This document shows, in pieces, positions 1-12,041 of a stretch of DNA of 64,000 nt. A model generated the notes under the pieces. It worked only from the letters and a program-made list of their open reading frames with translations. It was not told the DNA's origin and searched no databases. The stretch covers positions 21,933,463 to 21,997,462 of the forward strand of contig NC_058137.1 of assembly GCF_011075055.1 (NCBI RefSeq). Direction: 5' to 3'. Positions within the stretch are counted from its first letter, which is position 1. Each line of letters begins with the position of its first letter. The DNA is from Mangifera indica (Eukaryota > Streptophyta > Magnoliopsida > Sapindales > Anacardiaceae). Made by a program: the position numbers and the translations under genes.

Positions 1-139
1 AACCTAAAACAGAAAAAACGGATATAAAATTCGAAAACTACACGATCAGAAACCGTGGATCAGAAAAATCTCAATTTAACCCCTAATGAAAATTCTTTAA
101 TTAAAAAGGTCCAATGTTATATCAAAAATTTCCATAAAA

Positions 140-1330
140 CCCCCTTTGTTGTAATGAATCTCATCCAGCTCTCCAAGATTTTAAAAAACCCAATTTACCC
201 CCCAACTAAGTTTGAAAATGACGCTGCCGTGGGAAATTTCGTTCTGCCGTGGGAAACTCCGTTCCCACGGCAGACTGCCGATCCAAGTTTCAGCCAATTT
301 CGGCCAATTTTTGGTCGTTTTGACCTCCGATTTTTGCATAAATCAAATCTACACATTGTATAACATAAAACCCCTCAATCAATTCAACAAAAACAACCAA
401 AAATCCAAACATTTTGAGCAATATTCAAAGCGTAAACCCTAGAATTTCAAACCCAAAATTCTCAATCAAATCTCAATTATATCAGCAATAAATTGTTCCA
501 AACAAGATTACGGGAGATATACTAACCTTCTTTGTCATTTGCGGTTGCCGGGAAGCTTCAAAATCGACGGAAATGACCTTCACCGTGGGATTGACGTGGG
601 AGGAGGAAATTTTGCGATTTTTCGTGGAAATGAACAGTGAAATCAGAACCTGCCGTGGGAAATTTTGCTTTGTATATAAAGGGGGGCAGTTTCGTAATTT
701 TGCTTTTCCCACGACAACGTGCGAAATTTCACAAAAACCCAACGTGGGATAAGGATTTCCCCGACACCCCAATGTTTTAAAAAAGCCAGTTTACCCCCTC
801 ACAACCCATTGTTCATTCAGCTGCCGTGGGAGAATTCGTCCTGCCGTGGGAAATTCCGTTCCCACGGCAGACTGCCGATCCATTCGGCAGCCAATTTCGG
901 CCAATTTTTTGTCGTTTCGACCTCCGATTTTCATATAAATCAAATCTACACATTGTATAACATAAAACCCCTCAATCAATTCAACAAAAACAACCAAAAA
1001 TTGAAACATTTTAAGCATTATTCAAACCGTAAACCCTAAAATTTCAAACCCAAAATTCTCAATCAAATCGCAATAATATGAGCAATAACTTGATCCAAAC
1101 AAGATTACAGGAGATGTGATAACATTATTTTCCATTTTCGGTTGCCGGAAAGCAAGAAAATCGACGGAAATGACGTTCGCCGTGGGATTGCCGTGGGATG
1201 TGGAAAAAATTCGAATTTTCTTTGAATTGTACAGTGAAAATTTGCTGTGTTTATATATGGGGCAGTTTCGTCATTTCACAAAACCTGGGCATTTTTGCTT
1301 AAACCTGAATTTTTTGGACAATTTCGCTTA
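140..1330. repeat. 597-bp tandem duplication containing a 30-nt hairpin
   Basis: Two head-to-tail copies with a period of 597 bp (copy 1 about 140-735, copy 2 about 740-1330). Long blocks are nearly identical, for example the stretches starting at 346 and 943. Each copy carries a perfect 12-bp inverted repeat, arm CTGCCGTGGGAA, with a 6-nt loop, at 244-273 and 841-870. Further CCGTGGGA words recur at about 583, 650 and 1180. Short open frames run through both copies but are not conserved between them, so I do not call a gene. It is probably a dimer of a non-autonomous repeat; the family is not recognised. Confidence 0.8.
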
Positions 1331-3789
1331 GACCCCTTTAATTTTGCCTAGTTTTTAAAATTTCCCTAAAATTAAAAACATAAGAAACCTATTGTGGAGC
1401 AATAATTTTAGCCACATTAAAAAAACTATTTTATATCCAATTTTTATAATAATTATTTATTTTTCCATCTAACAATATTATGTATACTTAATTTAATTAT
1501 ACAAATTAATTAATATTCATATATTATATAATTAGATATTATTTTATTTTTAATTTAAAATTATTTAATAATACAAATTAAATATATATATTTTTTTATA
1601 TTCTAAAACTAGCTAGGGGTAAACTCTACAATATTTTCATGCTCCCTAAAATCATTTGCCCGCCCAACTGGAGGGCATCACAACTTACTCCCCCGGCCTA
1701 TGCCCTTATTTGAATCACAATGTACCCCCCATAGTTTTTATGACTCTCAAATAGGTGCCAACTTGTTCCCAGGGCCAAAATAATATTATCACTACAGATA
1801 AAAATATGACTACCCGCTTAAGATAAGTAATAATTATTTTACTATAAATAATAAACTTTTATTTTGTTTAAGTTTTAAATTGTTTCCACTTTTGAAAAAT
1901 GGTATCTAACAAATGTAAAATGACATACATTGGCTTATTTTATTAGATATGAGTAATATTATATGAGTAATACTATATGTATCCACTTTGGGTACACAAA
2001 TATATACACACTCATATATGTCATCATATAATTGGGTATTGTTTTATTCTTAATTCAAAATCATCTAATCATATGATAACACATATAAATATGTACGTAT
2101 TTATGTACACAAAGTTGGTACATATAGTTTTATTGATATTATATATATAACAATTTTATATATAAAAATTAATAAATTTCCTTACATTTTAAAGTGAAAA
2201 GACAAAAAAATCCTTGTAATAATATTAAACAATCGCTTGTGATAATTCTTTTTCTTTTCAAGCCGCAAAAATACCTAGTTCAAGAAAAGTTTTCAGGATT
2301 TGGGCCTATTTTGACTTTATTTGAGCTTTCTTTGTAACTTTTAAAATTTACAAAATGCCAAAACGCTCATTCGCACCCAAGATATAGTGTATTAAAAATT
2401 TTGATATAAAATGATGTCATTTTGATTAATATGTATTAAAATAAAGTTGTTTTAATAACAAAAAATAAATCGAACTAAATTTGAACCGAGTTTGAGCTTA
2501 GTTTTCACGAGCTCGAGCTCAGCTTGACTCAAATCTAACCCTAAAAATAATTATCATTTTATTTATAATATTAAAAATAAATTAAAATTTTATCTCATTT
2601 TTTTTATAAACCATAAAAACTAACATATTTTCTCCTAAGATTTATTTTTCAATCTTTGATCGTTTCTCTAACGTTATCTTCGATCGTCTCTCCCTCTAGT
2701 AACAATCTCTCTCTTTTCATATCTCCCTCCAACAATCCGTTAAAACTAGAAAAATAAAGATGAGAACGAGGAGGAGAGATTTTGTCTTACCATAGAAAAA
2801 TGATAGTTTTTATATTTTATTTATACGTTCACTACTAATCGAAACTAAAAACACACAGTTATACGACACCACCATTCAATTAGGGATAATTCGGGTCATT
2901 CTCCCTTCAAAATTTTGCGTTAATGAATTATGGCAATTATTGGCAAGCAAAATTTTAAATTTTGCATTAATGAATCAGTGGCAAGTAATTAAATTTCTTA
3001 ATTAAGTGGATAATTCTATTGTAATTAAAAAGCTAAGAGAATGATCAATAATACCTTAAATTTTTTTTTTTTTAAAATTGTAAATCCAATCTCATTTTCC
3101 ATACTTTCAAACAAATATAAAATACACTATTAATACTCATATAATATAATGATACAAATCTTCTTATTGGATTTTTATCATAAAAACAATTAATTACATG
3201 TGACATATTTTACATCAACCATAAAATGATTTTAATTTTTGAATTATCTGAAAATTTTAATAAAAATAAAAATTATAACAAAATTAATATTAATTTAATA
3301 ATCTTTTAATACTTAATATAAAAATAATAATCAAATTAATAAATTATTGAGATAATCAAAATATTATTATAACAAAACTATTTTGTTATTAATTATTATT
3401 TTACTGATCCCAACATTAATAATTTTGATTTTTCAAACATAAATTAAATATTAAAATTCTAATTGTCCTAATCACATTTATCTTAAATATTTAAATAAAT
3501 ATATATTTATATGTATTATTATATAATTAAATAATTTAAAATTTAAAATAAATTAATATTTAATTATATTATAAAATATATATTATTTATAATATTTAAA
3601 ATAAATATATATTATTATTTTTAAATATATATATATAAATCAGGAAATGTGTACTTATAATTACGATGTGAATCAGGAGTACAGACATTTGCCAAGTGAA
3701 GACAAGATTCAATTATTAATTTATTAATAAAGTATTATAAAATAAAATAAAGGTAAAAAATTTAATGATTAATTAATAATAATTCCGAC
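1331..3789. other. Gene-free AT-rich stretch
   Basis: I see no credible coding region. It holds a palindromic MITE at 1968-2134, and a stretch at about 2575-2930 that resembles one arm of the long-TIR elements found elsewhere in the window (a run like AAAATTTTATCTCATTT followed by a C/T-rich tract). The part from 3060 to 3660 is nearly pure A/T. Confidence 0.5.
1968..2134. mobile_element. Palindromic MITE, copy 1
   Basis: The left half reads as the reverse complement of the right half over about 165 bp. It begins near TACTATATGTA and ends near TACATATAGTTTTATT, with a core containing ATCATATGAT-type words. The same arrangement recurs at 8865-9012, 30327-30497, 38271-38440, 54914-55080 and 55115-55288. 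No coding capacity. Superfamily is unassigned because the target duplication is not clear. Confidence 0.65.
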
Positions 3790-4609
3790 TTTCGCTCTCT
3801 CCAAATCATTTTCGCTTTGATTTTTTTTTTTTTAAAAATGTCTTCACCATATTCACTTTGAGCAAGATAAAATACAAAACAAAACGAACACAACACAGCA
3901 CAACAGAATCGCGAAACTGAAAAGAAAAAAAGAAAAATTGTAGGGTTTCAAATCCATTTTCCTTCCCTCCAAACACCCTTCTCGGCATATTTTCTATTTC
4001 TCCTTCACTCACCATAACATTTTCCCACTGCGTTTCTTTCTCGATGCTAAATTTTGACATTTTCTTCAAGAAAAAGATTTTTCTTTGTTCCTTTCCCGGG
4101 GATATTTAGCGTTCACCTAGCTCTGCTTCTGCTTCTTTGAGGTAACACGGTTTCTGTCTTTCTGTGTGGTGAAGGTAAATTTAGCGTTTCTTTTGAGGGA
4201 AAATCATGGCGTGGAAAGTTATTTTCCCGGGAAAATTGTGTTTGAAGGTTTAATTTTTGTTTATTATTTGTTTTTACGTTAAAGATTGGGGGGAATTTAT
4301 TGTGTTTACTTGTCTCTTAATTGGAAGAATTGAAATGCTTTACAATGTCGGAAGTTAGTTGATTTTCACCTTGTTTACCTCAAAGGTGGAATTTTTATGT
4401 TTAATTTTGGATATTTTGTTGCCTTTATAGGAATTTGGTGTGAAATTGTTTATCTGAGGGGAAGAATAGCTGTTGAGTGGTGTTGAGGAATGGGAGGATT
4501 TGTCATTAATGGATCTGTAGACCCGAGAGAGAGGATTTGAACTCCGTAGAAACTTTTTAATGAAGATTGTATCCTGAATCGTTTTAGTTTGTATGTGCAG
4601 TATTGAGTA
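3790..4609 (+). promoter_or_regulatory. Promoter and 5' leader of the MYOB7-type gene, with a probable leader intron
   Basis: The C/T-rich stretch at 3785-4140 looks like a transcribed leader. A GAG|GTAACA donor at about 4141 and a TGTGCAG acceptor ending at 4600 would define a leader intron of about 460 bp, leaving a short second leader exon before the ATG at 4610. The splice sites are inferred from consensus only. A minus-strand open frame at 3806-4069 is low complexity and is not treated as a gene. Confidence 0.4.
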
Positions 4610-7537
4610 ATGGATTTAGAAGTAATTTCACCTTCTAGGGATGCGGTGAAATGTTGTAATTGTGGGTGTAGCTGTGCTTCAATAAGTAGTTCCTCTGGGA
4701 CTTGGCTTCGGTCTGTAAAAAGGAAGTACGATGAGTTTGAGGGTGGAAATATGTTCTTTGTACCTGGTTTGGCTGTAGATTCAAATCCTCGTGTGCAGAT
4801 TGAGAATGAGTGCACTGCCTTGCGTGAAACTGTTGCTAGCCAACAGCAAACCATACAAGATTTGTATGTGGAGTTGGAAGAGGAGAGAAATGCCTCATCT
4901 TCCGCTGCAAATGAGGCCATGTCCATGATATTGAAGTTGCAAAGGGAGAAGGCAGAAGTTCAAATGGAGGCAAGGCAGTTCAAGCGATTTGCAGAAGAGA
5001 AAATGTCACATGACCAACAAGAGCTTTTCGCCTTGGAGGATTTATTGTACAAGAGAGAGCAGGCCATTCAAGCCTTAACTTGTGAAGTGCAGGCTTATAG
5101 GCATAGGATGATGAGTTATGGGCTTACGGAGGCTGAGGCTGATGGTGACAAACATGGACCTAGTCATAATCCAAACATGGTGGAAAGTGCTGATACCCAA
5201 TTTGATCTTCCTGTGTTTGATTACCCACCGTTGAAGTGCAACTTGAATGAGAATTATACTCCCTTGGAGGATGATAATGACAGTGTAGATATTGAAAAAT
5301 ATCCATATGGTGAGACCCCTCGTGGCCAGAATGAAAAATATCCATATGGTGAGACCCCTTGTGCTCAAAGTCGATTGAAGAATTTAGAATTTAGGATTCA
5401 TCAAATGGAGAGGAGTCCTGGAAACAGCCATCTGGATGGGAATTTTTCCAGTGGGAAGAATTTAGAGAAGGTGATTATTGGCCAGTCTCCCAGGCCCCAA
5501 AAACACAGTAGGAGGTTCTCTAATGATAGTTCAAGTTCATACATGGGAATGTTTAAAGAAACAGGTTCAGATTCTGTCACAGAATCTCCTAGGTTTAAAA
5601 GTTATGTCAAGAAGATGGAACAAACAGAGGATTATTCTAGTTTGAGAAAAATGGATACTGCTGTTGAATTTTGTGATGAAATGAGTGACAGAGTTTATAC
5701 CATTGATTCTGTCAACAATGGAGTAAAATATAATAGTTTTAAGGAACCTAAAAATGGTGTAGGAGTTTGTGAGGACTATGACAACTCACCAAGAGATTCA
5801 CTGAACAGATATTATACTGAAGATCCAGATGTCAATAAGCTCTACATGAGGCTTCAATCACTTGAGGCCGACAGGGAATCAATGAGACAAGCAATTATTT
5901 CAATGCGGACAGACAAAGCACAAATGGTCTTATTAAAAGAAATTGCTCAACATCTGTGCATGGAAATGACCCCTGAAAGGCAAATGCCTGTGAGGAAATC
6001 ATCTGTCAATAGAAATTTCTCCTTCATGTCAATTTTCAAGGTAATTTTAGATACATCGTGTATATCCATTAACCTTTCTCCTCTTTTCTGTAGGATAACC
6101 GTATCACTGATGTGCATGTTGTTGTAAACCAGTGCACTGATCTCTACCATGTTGCATTTTCATTTAATGAACTTAATCTTTCTGATGTTATAGAATTTTA
6201 AATTTTATCTTCATCTAAACCTCCAATTTTCCAAGTGCTCCCAAACTGAATTTTAATGTAGAAGGGTTGTTTGTAAACATGATTTAGCTGTAATTAAATG
6301 GAGTCTTTTTGATAGCTTTGAAGTTGGGGAAAACAGCAATAGTGAATGGTATCCTCATGCTTTTTTATCCTTTTATTTTGCTTCTTTAGGGCATCTAAAA
6401 CTCTTAGAGCTGATTCCTACCAGAAAATGTGTTTCACTACTCAAATGGTTTTATAAGTGTTATTATGCTCAGTATTAATATATTTGGCAGCTTTTATTGG
6501 TTCTCTGAATATGTATATTCTTAGATTGTAGTTCATTTTCTTATCTTAGATCTGTCTCTTGAACCAGTTTTGGTGTATCTTCTTAGTTGGTACATCATAA
6601 TTTTTTTTTTTTCATTTTATTTGCTTTATCCGAGTGCTTATTTGGTATTAAATCTGGACATGTTTCTGTGATTCTAGTTACATTGTTGAAAACTTTATAA
6701 ACCAAATATACATTGATGTTGTGGCTAACAAAAGTTTCCTTTATCTTGGTCTGATAATATGATCTATTTCAATAACCTGATCATCCTGTTTTGAACTTTT
6801 TCCTCTTTTGTGTTTTATGTTCAGTGGATCGCATCCTTTGTTTTCTGGAGGAAAGGTTATCGTAGCAAGTAAGTAAATACTTGTCATAGTTGCTAGTGAA
6901 GTTTCTTAATGATCTTTTTTGTCTCTTCTCTAATGAGTAATAGCATATTTCCCAATATCTTTGAAATAACCACTTAATGCTCCATTAAGAATGTAAAATC
7001 TTTTGGAATTTCATGACTGTCCTAGGAACCGTACAAAACTTATTGTAGGCTTTTATCACTTATTGAGTAGGATTCTTATGGCTCCATGGCAATATGCAAC
7101 TCTTATTTGTTCTGCCAAAATCCTAGTGGTTAGGTGAAAATTTTAGGCAGTTTTCCCAATGGTGAAATTGATACGAGATAAATAAATAAAATTCACGTCC
7201 ACTATTTGAACAACTTAAAATGATGCGTTAAGTGTGGAAATGTACATGTTGCAATCATAGAATCATATGGGACAGTTTATTATTTGTTGATTGATGCTTT
7301 TATGTGAGCTATTTAACTGCATGTACAATTCTTGTGTTTCCTGCAAGCACAACTGCATCCAACATAGACATTTTATACTGTGGTGTATCAACAGTGATTG
7401 ATCTCATATTTATCATAAATTAATGTAATTTCAGGTATACAGCTGGGTTGTCAGCTGACAATGTGGGCTTGCTTTTGCTTCTAGATAAGAGCACTCACAT
7501 GAGGCAGTCAAGATGTGTTCACAGCATACAAGTGTGA
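4610..7537 (+). CDS. MYOB7: Myosin-binding protein of the MYOB7 type (GTD-binding domain)
   Basis: Three coding exons: 4610-6040, 6825-6868, 7435-7537; 525 residues. The family binds the globular tail of class XI myosins through the GTD-binding (DUF593) coiled coil and acts in vesicle and organelle transport. Seen here: a Cys-rich N-terminus (CCNCGCSC at about 15-22), the GTD-binding coiled coil at about 70-162 (containing LYVELEEERNASSSAANEAM), a Ser-rich middle, a second short coiled coil near 415-440, and a Trp/Arg-rich tail (FVFWRKGYRSKY) made by the two small 3' exons. That tail matches what I recall of Arabidopsis MYOB7, which fixes the gene end. Both introns are GT-AG and keep frame. 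Residues near 229-254 contain a 13-residue direct repeat (EKYPYGETP...). The start is the first ATG of a long frame. Family call is firm; the exact paralogue is likely. Confidence 0.9.
5294..5371 (+). repeat. 39-bp in-frame tandem duplication in the MYOB7-type gene
   Basis: Two adjacent 39-bp copies beginning at 5294 and 5333 encode EKYPYGETPRGQN and EKYPYGETPCAQS. The first 26 bases are identical, so the duplication is recent. It lies outside the coiled coil. Confidence 0.85.
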
Positions 7538-8864
7538 AATTGGTTCTGAAATTTCTGTTTTCATTGGAAGGTTATGCTCATAATTGCAAATGCCATGCTC
7601 ATAAATGTGAATGCCATGTGGATTTTCGTCATACTGTTACCGTGACTTTCTCATTCTTTTGCCTGGATTCCTGGTTGCCTGGTAATTGGGTGTATTGTGA
7701 AGTGTTGATTTGTTTCATTTTCTTGGGATTGAAAAGATTCTGCTGTTTGATTAGTAAAACATGGATATGGTGTAGGCATGCTTGTTCATTAGGTTGTTGG
7801 TAATCAGAAGAAGGAAAAAAGTCTTCGAACACTCTGCCCCTGTACATTGCAGATTCTTGTATGATTTCAATCAATATGAAGTGCTATTTTTCCTCATCTC
7901 TAAGGGCTTTCTTATAAGCTGATCATCATTTCTCTATTAATTGATTTATTATCTTAATTTTCTTTTGCCAAAGTTCTCTACTTAGGATTATATCGTTTTC
8001 ATTCTTAAGACAATTTATGTTCAAACCACATTGAGAGAGGTCTAATTAGATTGAAATTTTCGTTCGGATCTCCCCTGTATTTGACATTCAGTTAATAATT
8101 ATATAGGTTGTATACTCTTTTTCAGCCTTTGACAAGTATGCAATACACTTTGATAGCCTGGGCCCCTTTTGCATTTTAAATAACCAATATGATTTATTCA
8201 AGTTTAGCAGTTTTAGACTGATAATTGGAAGTGAGTGGTGAGCTTCTTAAAAGATGCTGAGTTTGGACCTAGTAGAGTAAATCTGGGTCATGTGCTTGTC
8301 TGGAAGTGATATTTGTTATATGTTTTATCTGGTTTTGGGGAGTTCTCTGATGAAAAAGACTTGGGAACTTTCATTTGAGTGCAGTATTTGTAGTACCAGC
8401 AATCAACAGTGGCAGACTTATCCATAAACTGATAAAATAGGTGAACCAATTGAAATGATTGATTGTGACTGTCCATGTTGTTAACTTCATCTAGAACTTT
8501 ACTTTTGACACACGACAGATTATGAAAATGCCTTTGGCTTTTGTCTGAAGTCAAGTCCACTCTATTCCAAAGGACAGATACTGTTACCTTAAGTTTGGGG
8601 GAAATTCAACAAACAGTTGTCTTAGAATCATGATGATTAGATTATTACCATATAATTCAGGTAATTGGAGTTAGAAAATCATGTGCCTGGGCAGAAATCG
8701 ACGAGAATGTCAAATTCATCATTTTTATTTATAAATTTTAAACAAATTATCAATATTTAATAATTTATAAATTCACTAAATGAAGAGTTTGAATTTACTA
8801 ATTGTTTTTTTTTTAGTGAGGATAAATAAAAATGATGTTTACTTTTATAGTAAGTTGAACTTAA

Positions 8865-9012
8865 ATAGTATCACATGTACAAATAAAAGTATCTAATTTA
8901 TTAATTTTGAATTAAGAGAAAAAGTGAATAATCGTATCACCTAATTACAAGCTGTCACTTTAATTTGTACAAACAAATTTGTATAATTTGTTTGTGTGTA
9001 TAGTTTTATTCC
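8865..9012. mobile_element. Palindromic MITE, diverged copy
   Basis: The ends AGTATCACATGTACAAATA and TTTGTGTGTATAGTTTTATT and the central AATTTTGAATTAAGAG stretch match the family seen at 1968-2134, with more divergence. Confidence 0.45.
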
Positions 9013-9182
9013 ATTAATAATGGGGATGAGAAATTTTCTAAGTCTTTATAGGACTAAATGAACTCAAAGAAAACCTTAGGGACGAATTTTTATTCTTCAT
9101 CCATTATTTTTTAAGCATTTAATATTCTCAATCAGAAAAATCAAAAGGGTTCCATCTCGGTCCAGCCTAAGTCAAATCAATA

Positions 9183-9220
9183 TGGGCCTGAAAGTTGATG
9201 GGTTCGTCCTATCAGGCCCA
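9183..9220. promoter_or_regulatory. Inverted pair of site II motifs upstream of the JMJ22-type gene
   Basis: TGGGCC at 9183-9188 and its reverse complement GGCCCA at 9215-9220 lie about 175-210 bp before the ATG. TGGGCC/T site II elements bind TCP factors and are common in promoters of growth-related plant genes. The words are seen; TCP binding is inferred. Confidence 0.45.
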
Positions 9221-9394
9221 TAAACTTTTTAAATACGAGACGTATTAAAAAGAAACCGTTTCTCAGAAACGCGTTTCTGTTACGACCAAAGACGCACACA
9301 GAGACCTAAAATCCTTTAGCTTGTTTCTTCTTCAACCTCGAAAAAACTGTGTGCAGCATCGCGCCACTTTGAAACCGAAACGCAACGCTCAATA

Positions 9395-11474
9395 ATGCTG
9401 AGCTTCAGCCGAAGCTTGTTATCCAAAGCCATTTACAAAAACAAAAGACCCAAAAGGAAAAACAAAAAATCTGTTTCCGAAAAACAAGAATATGATGATA
9501 TAAAAGTAGTAGCAGAAGAAGAGGAAACGGAAGAAGAAGAAGGAGGATTTAGCCTCAAGTCCTCAGCTTCATCACACACTCACGGAGTTCAACCATTGGG
9601 AAATCTTTTCTTCAGCACGAGCTCAGTCAACTCAAGGAACACTGGCTTAGGTAATCTCCACGTGCTTAGTGATGAGCTTGTTCTTGATATTCTTGGCCTT
9701 TTGGATGCACCCCATTTGGGTGTTTTAGCTACTGTTAGCAAATCTTTCTACGTTTTTAGTAACCATGAACCCCTTTGGAGGAATCTTGTATTGGATAATC
9801 TTAAAGGTGAGTTTTTGTTTAATGGACTGTGGAAATCTACTTACATTGCTGCTTGTTACCCTTCATTTGGTGCTCAAAGGAATGGTTTTCATGCTGGTTG
9901 TTTTACAGTTAGAGACTTTTATTCTGATTACTTGTTTCAAAGTTGGTTATGTGCTAATCTTGAAATGAAACCTGAGTGGCTTGAGAGGGATAATATTGTC
10001 AGAAAGAAGGGTATGTCTGTTGAAGAATTTATATTGAATTTTGAAGAACCAAATAAGCCAGTATTGCTAGAAGGTTGTTTAGATAATTGGGATGCATTAG
10101 ACACATGGGATCGGGAGTATTTGGTGAAGGTGTGTGGTGATGTTCAGTTTGCGGTTGGCCCTGTAGAGATGAAGCTTGAGGATTATTTTAGGTATTCAGA
10201 CTTAGTGAGGGAAGAAAGACCGCTGTATTTGTTTGATCCAAAATTTGCAGAGAAAGTTCCAGTTTTAGGCATGGAGTATGAGGTTCCAGTGTTTTTTCAG
10301 GAGGATTTGTTTAGTGTTTTGGGGAATGAGAGGCCAGATTATAGGTGGATTATTATAGGACCAGCTGGGTCTGGTTCATCATTCCACATTGATCCTAATT
10401 CAACATCAGCCTGGAATGCCGTCATAAAAGGTTCCAAGAAATGGGTTTTGTTTCCACCAGATGTGGTTCCTCCTGGGGTGCACCCAAGCCCGGATGGTTC
10501 AGAGGTTGCTTGCCCTGTTTCAATAATAGAGTGGTTCATGAACTTCTATGGTGCAACAAAGAATTGGAAGAAGAGACCAATTGAATGCATTTGTAAAGCT
10601 GGGGAAGTGATCTTTGTGCCTAATGGGTGGTGGCATTTGGTAATCAACCTTGAGGAGTCCATAGCTATCACACAGAATTATGTCAGCAGGTTTGATTCTC
10701 ATATATGTTAACTTTCTCTCTGCAATTTATGATGTTTAAACATTTGCCTTGAGATTTTCTCGATAGTATAATCTTTTAATTTGAATAGAACAAATAGGTT
10801 TATCATAATTCTTTTGATTCTTTTGTGGTGAGATAGGCATTCAATAGAGTTAACAATCCTTAGTTGCTAATTAGTACTGTAAATCATAAAAAGTAAATCA
10901 GTGATTTACTTGTTCTATTTCTGCAAGAACGGTGGTAAATTCACAGCCAACTTGACCAAAAGTTTTCAAATTTTGACAAACAAGAGCAAAGCAGTGGGTG
11001 ATTATCAAACTGTTGGGCAAAGTGTCAACACTTTACCGTGTGGCTGTTGCAGAGTGTTCGTAATTACAATATTGTAGTTCTGCTGGGATTCATTGTCATT
11101 GAGTCATAATATAAGGAAATGAATGCTTTAACTCAATAAGGCTGAGAATTTTGCAGAAGGTGGTGAGAGATTTTTCTAATCAAATCTTTCTTTCACATAT
11201 TTATGTTCAAATATATGGTTTGCTTTGTTGCAGGAGAAATTTGCTGAATGTCTTGGATTTTCTTAAAAGACCCAATGCTAGTGAACTTGTATCTGGGACA
11301 AGAGATCGGGTAAATTTACACGACAAGTTCAAAAATGCTATCGAAACTTCTTTCCCTGGAGATATTGATCAGTTGGTGCAAAAAGCGGAGGACAAAAAGG
11401 CTCAAGAGAAAAAGTTTTCCTTCTGGGATTCAGTATCAGATTCCAAGGTGGGTGCCTTCAAGTTCACTTTCTGA
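9395..11474 (+). CDS. JMJ22: F-box/JmjC-domain protein of the JMJ22 type
   Basis: Two exons: 9395-10689 and 11234-11474, joined by a 544-bp GT-AG intron; 511 residues. Order of parts: basic N-terminus, acidic stretch (about 35-50), a GFSLKSSAS block, an F-box at about 90-135 (LSDELVLDILGLL...), and a JmjC/cupin domain at about 210-430. The Fe(II) ligands are visible as H331-x-D333 and H414 (in GWWHLV), so the oxygenase core looks intact. Exon 2 adds the conserved tail starting NLLNVLDFLKRP and ending FKFTF, as I recall for Arabidopsis JMJ22 (At5g06550). JMJ20 and JMJ22 are reported to remove histone H4 Arg3 methylation and promote light-dependent germination; that role here is inferred by homology. 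The gene sits head to tail between the MYOB7-type and PPR genes, as in Arabidopsis. Confidence 0.9.
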
Positions 11475-12041
11475 TGATCCCAATGAAAGCCATAACACTG
11501 ATGGCACCAAATATTGACTACTAAAATCTGTTGTTGCTCCAACTTCCCAGAGAGGAATAATTTTTTAACAATTTTGATATTTATATATTAATTATTCATT
11601 CAAATTTCACACCATGACACTCTGCAACTGTTCCTTTCAAGTGGATATGCACTGCCCTATTATATGTTTGGCAAATGATACCAGAGCATAAACTTACTAG
11701 CGTATAGATTATTTGTAACATGAAACATCACATTTGTTACAGATACACTTGTAACATCGAACGAAGAATGTTCTGTCAAACGAAGATTTATTTTGAATCT
11801 CTCTGTGAATAATGATCAAGCGGGACACAATCCTTTACTGTTGTATATTAGTACATGCAAGTAAACTTCTAGATAAGCTCTACAGCTATGCCTGACCTGC
11901 CTGGGAGAGGGCTTGGGGACTTATATTGCGGCCAAACCCCAGACTAAAAGCTCACTATTTCCTGACCAGAACCTTACCAAAGCCAAATTAGAAGGCTTAA
12001 CTTAGTCCTCAAATCTGCAGAACATGTTATAGCTTAAGACA

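Larger units (their letters stand above)
7538..9394. other. 3' region of the MYOB7-type gene and promoter of the JMJ22-type gene
   Basis: No gene is supported. The 3' UTR probably runs to about 7900. A MITE lies at 8865-9012. The C/A-rich leader of the next gene begins near 9290. Open frames at 7513-7803 and 8288-8560 show no domain or family signature. Confidence 0.5.

Noticed and set aside
420..1040. Telomere-type AAACCCTA words at about 434 and 1030
   Set aside because: Single words inside the 597-bp repeat, not an array.
3806..4069. Minus-strand frame of 87 codons
   Set aside because: Low complexity (Lys/Phe-rich), overlapping the leader of the MYOB7-type gene; no family features.
7513..7803. 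Plus-strand frame after the MYOB7-type gene
   Set aside because: Starts inside the last coding exon in another frame and runs into the 3' UTR; no domain.
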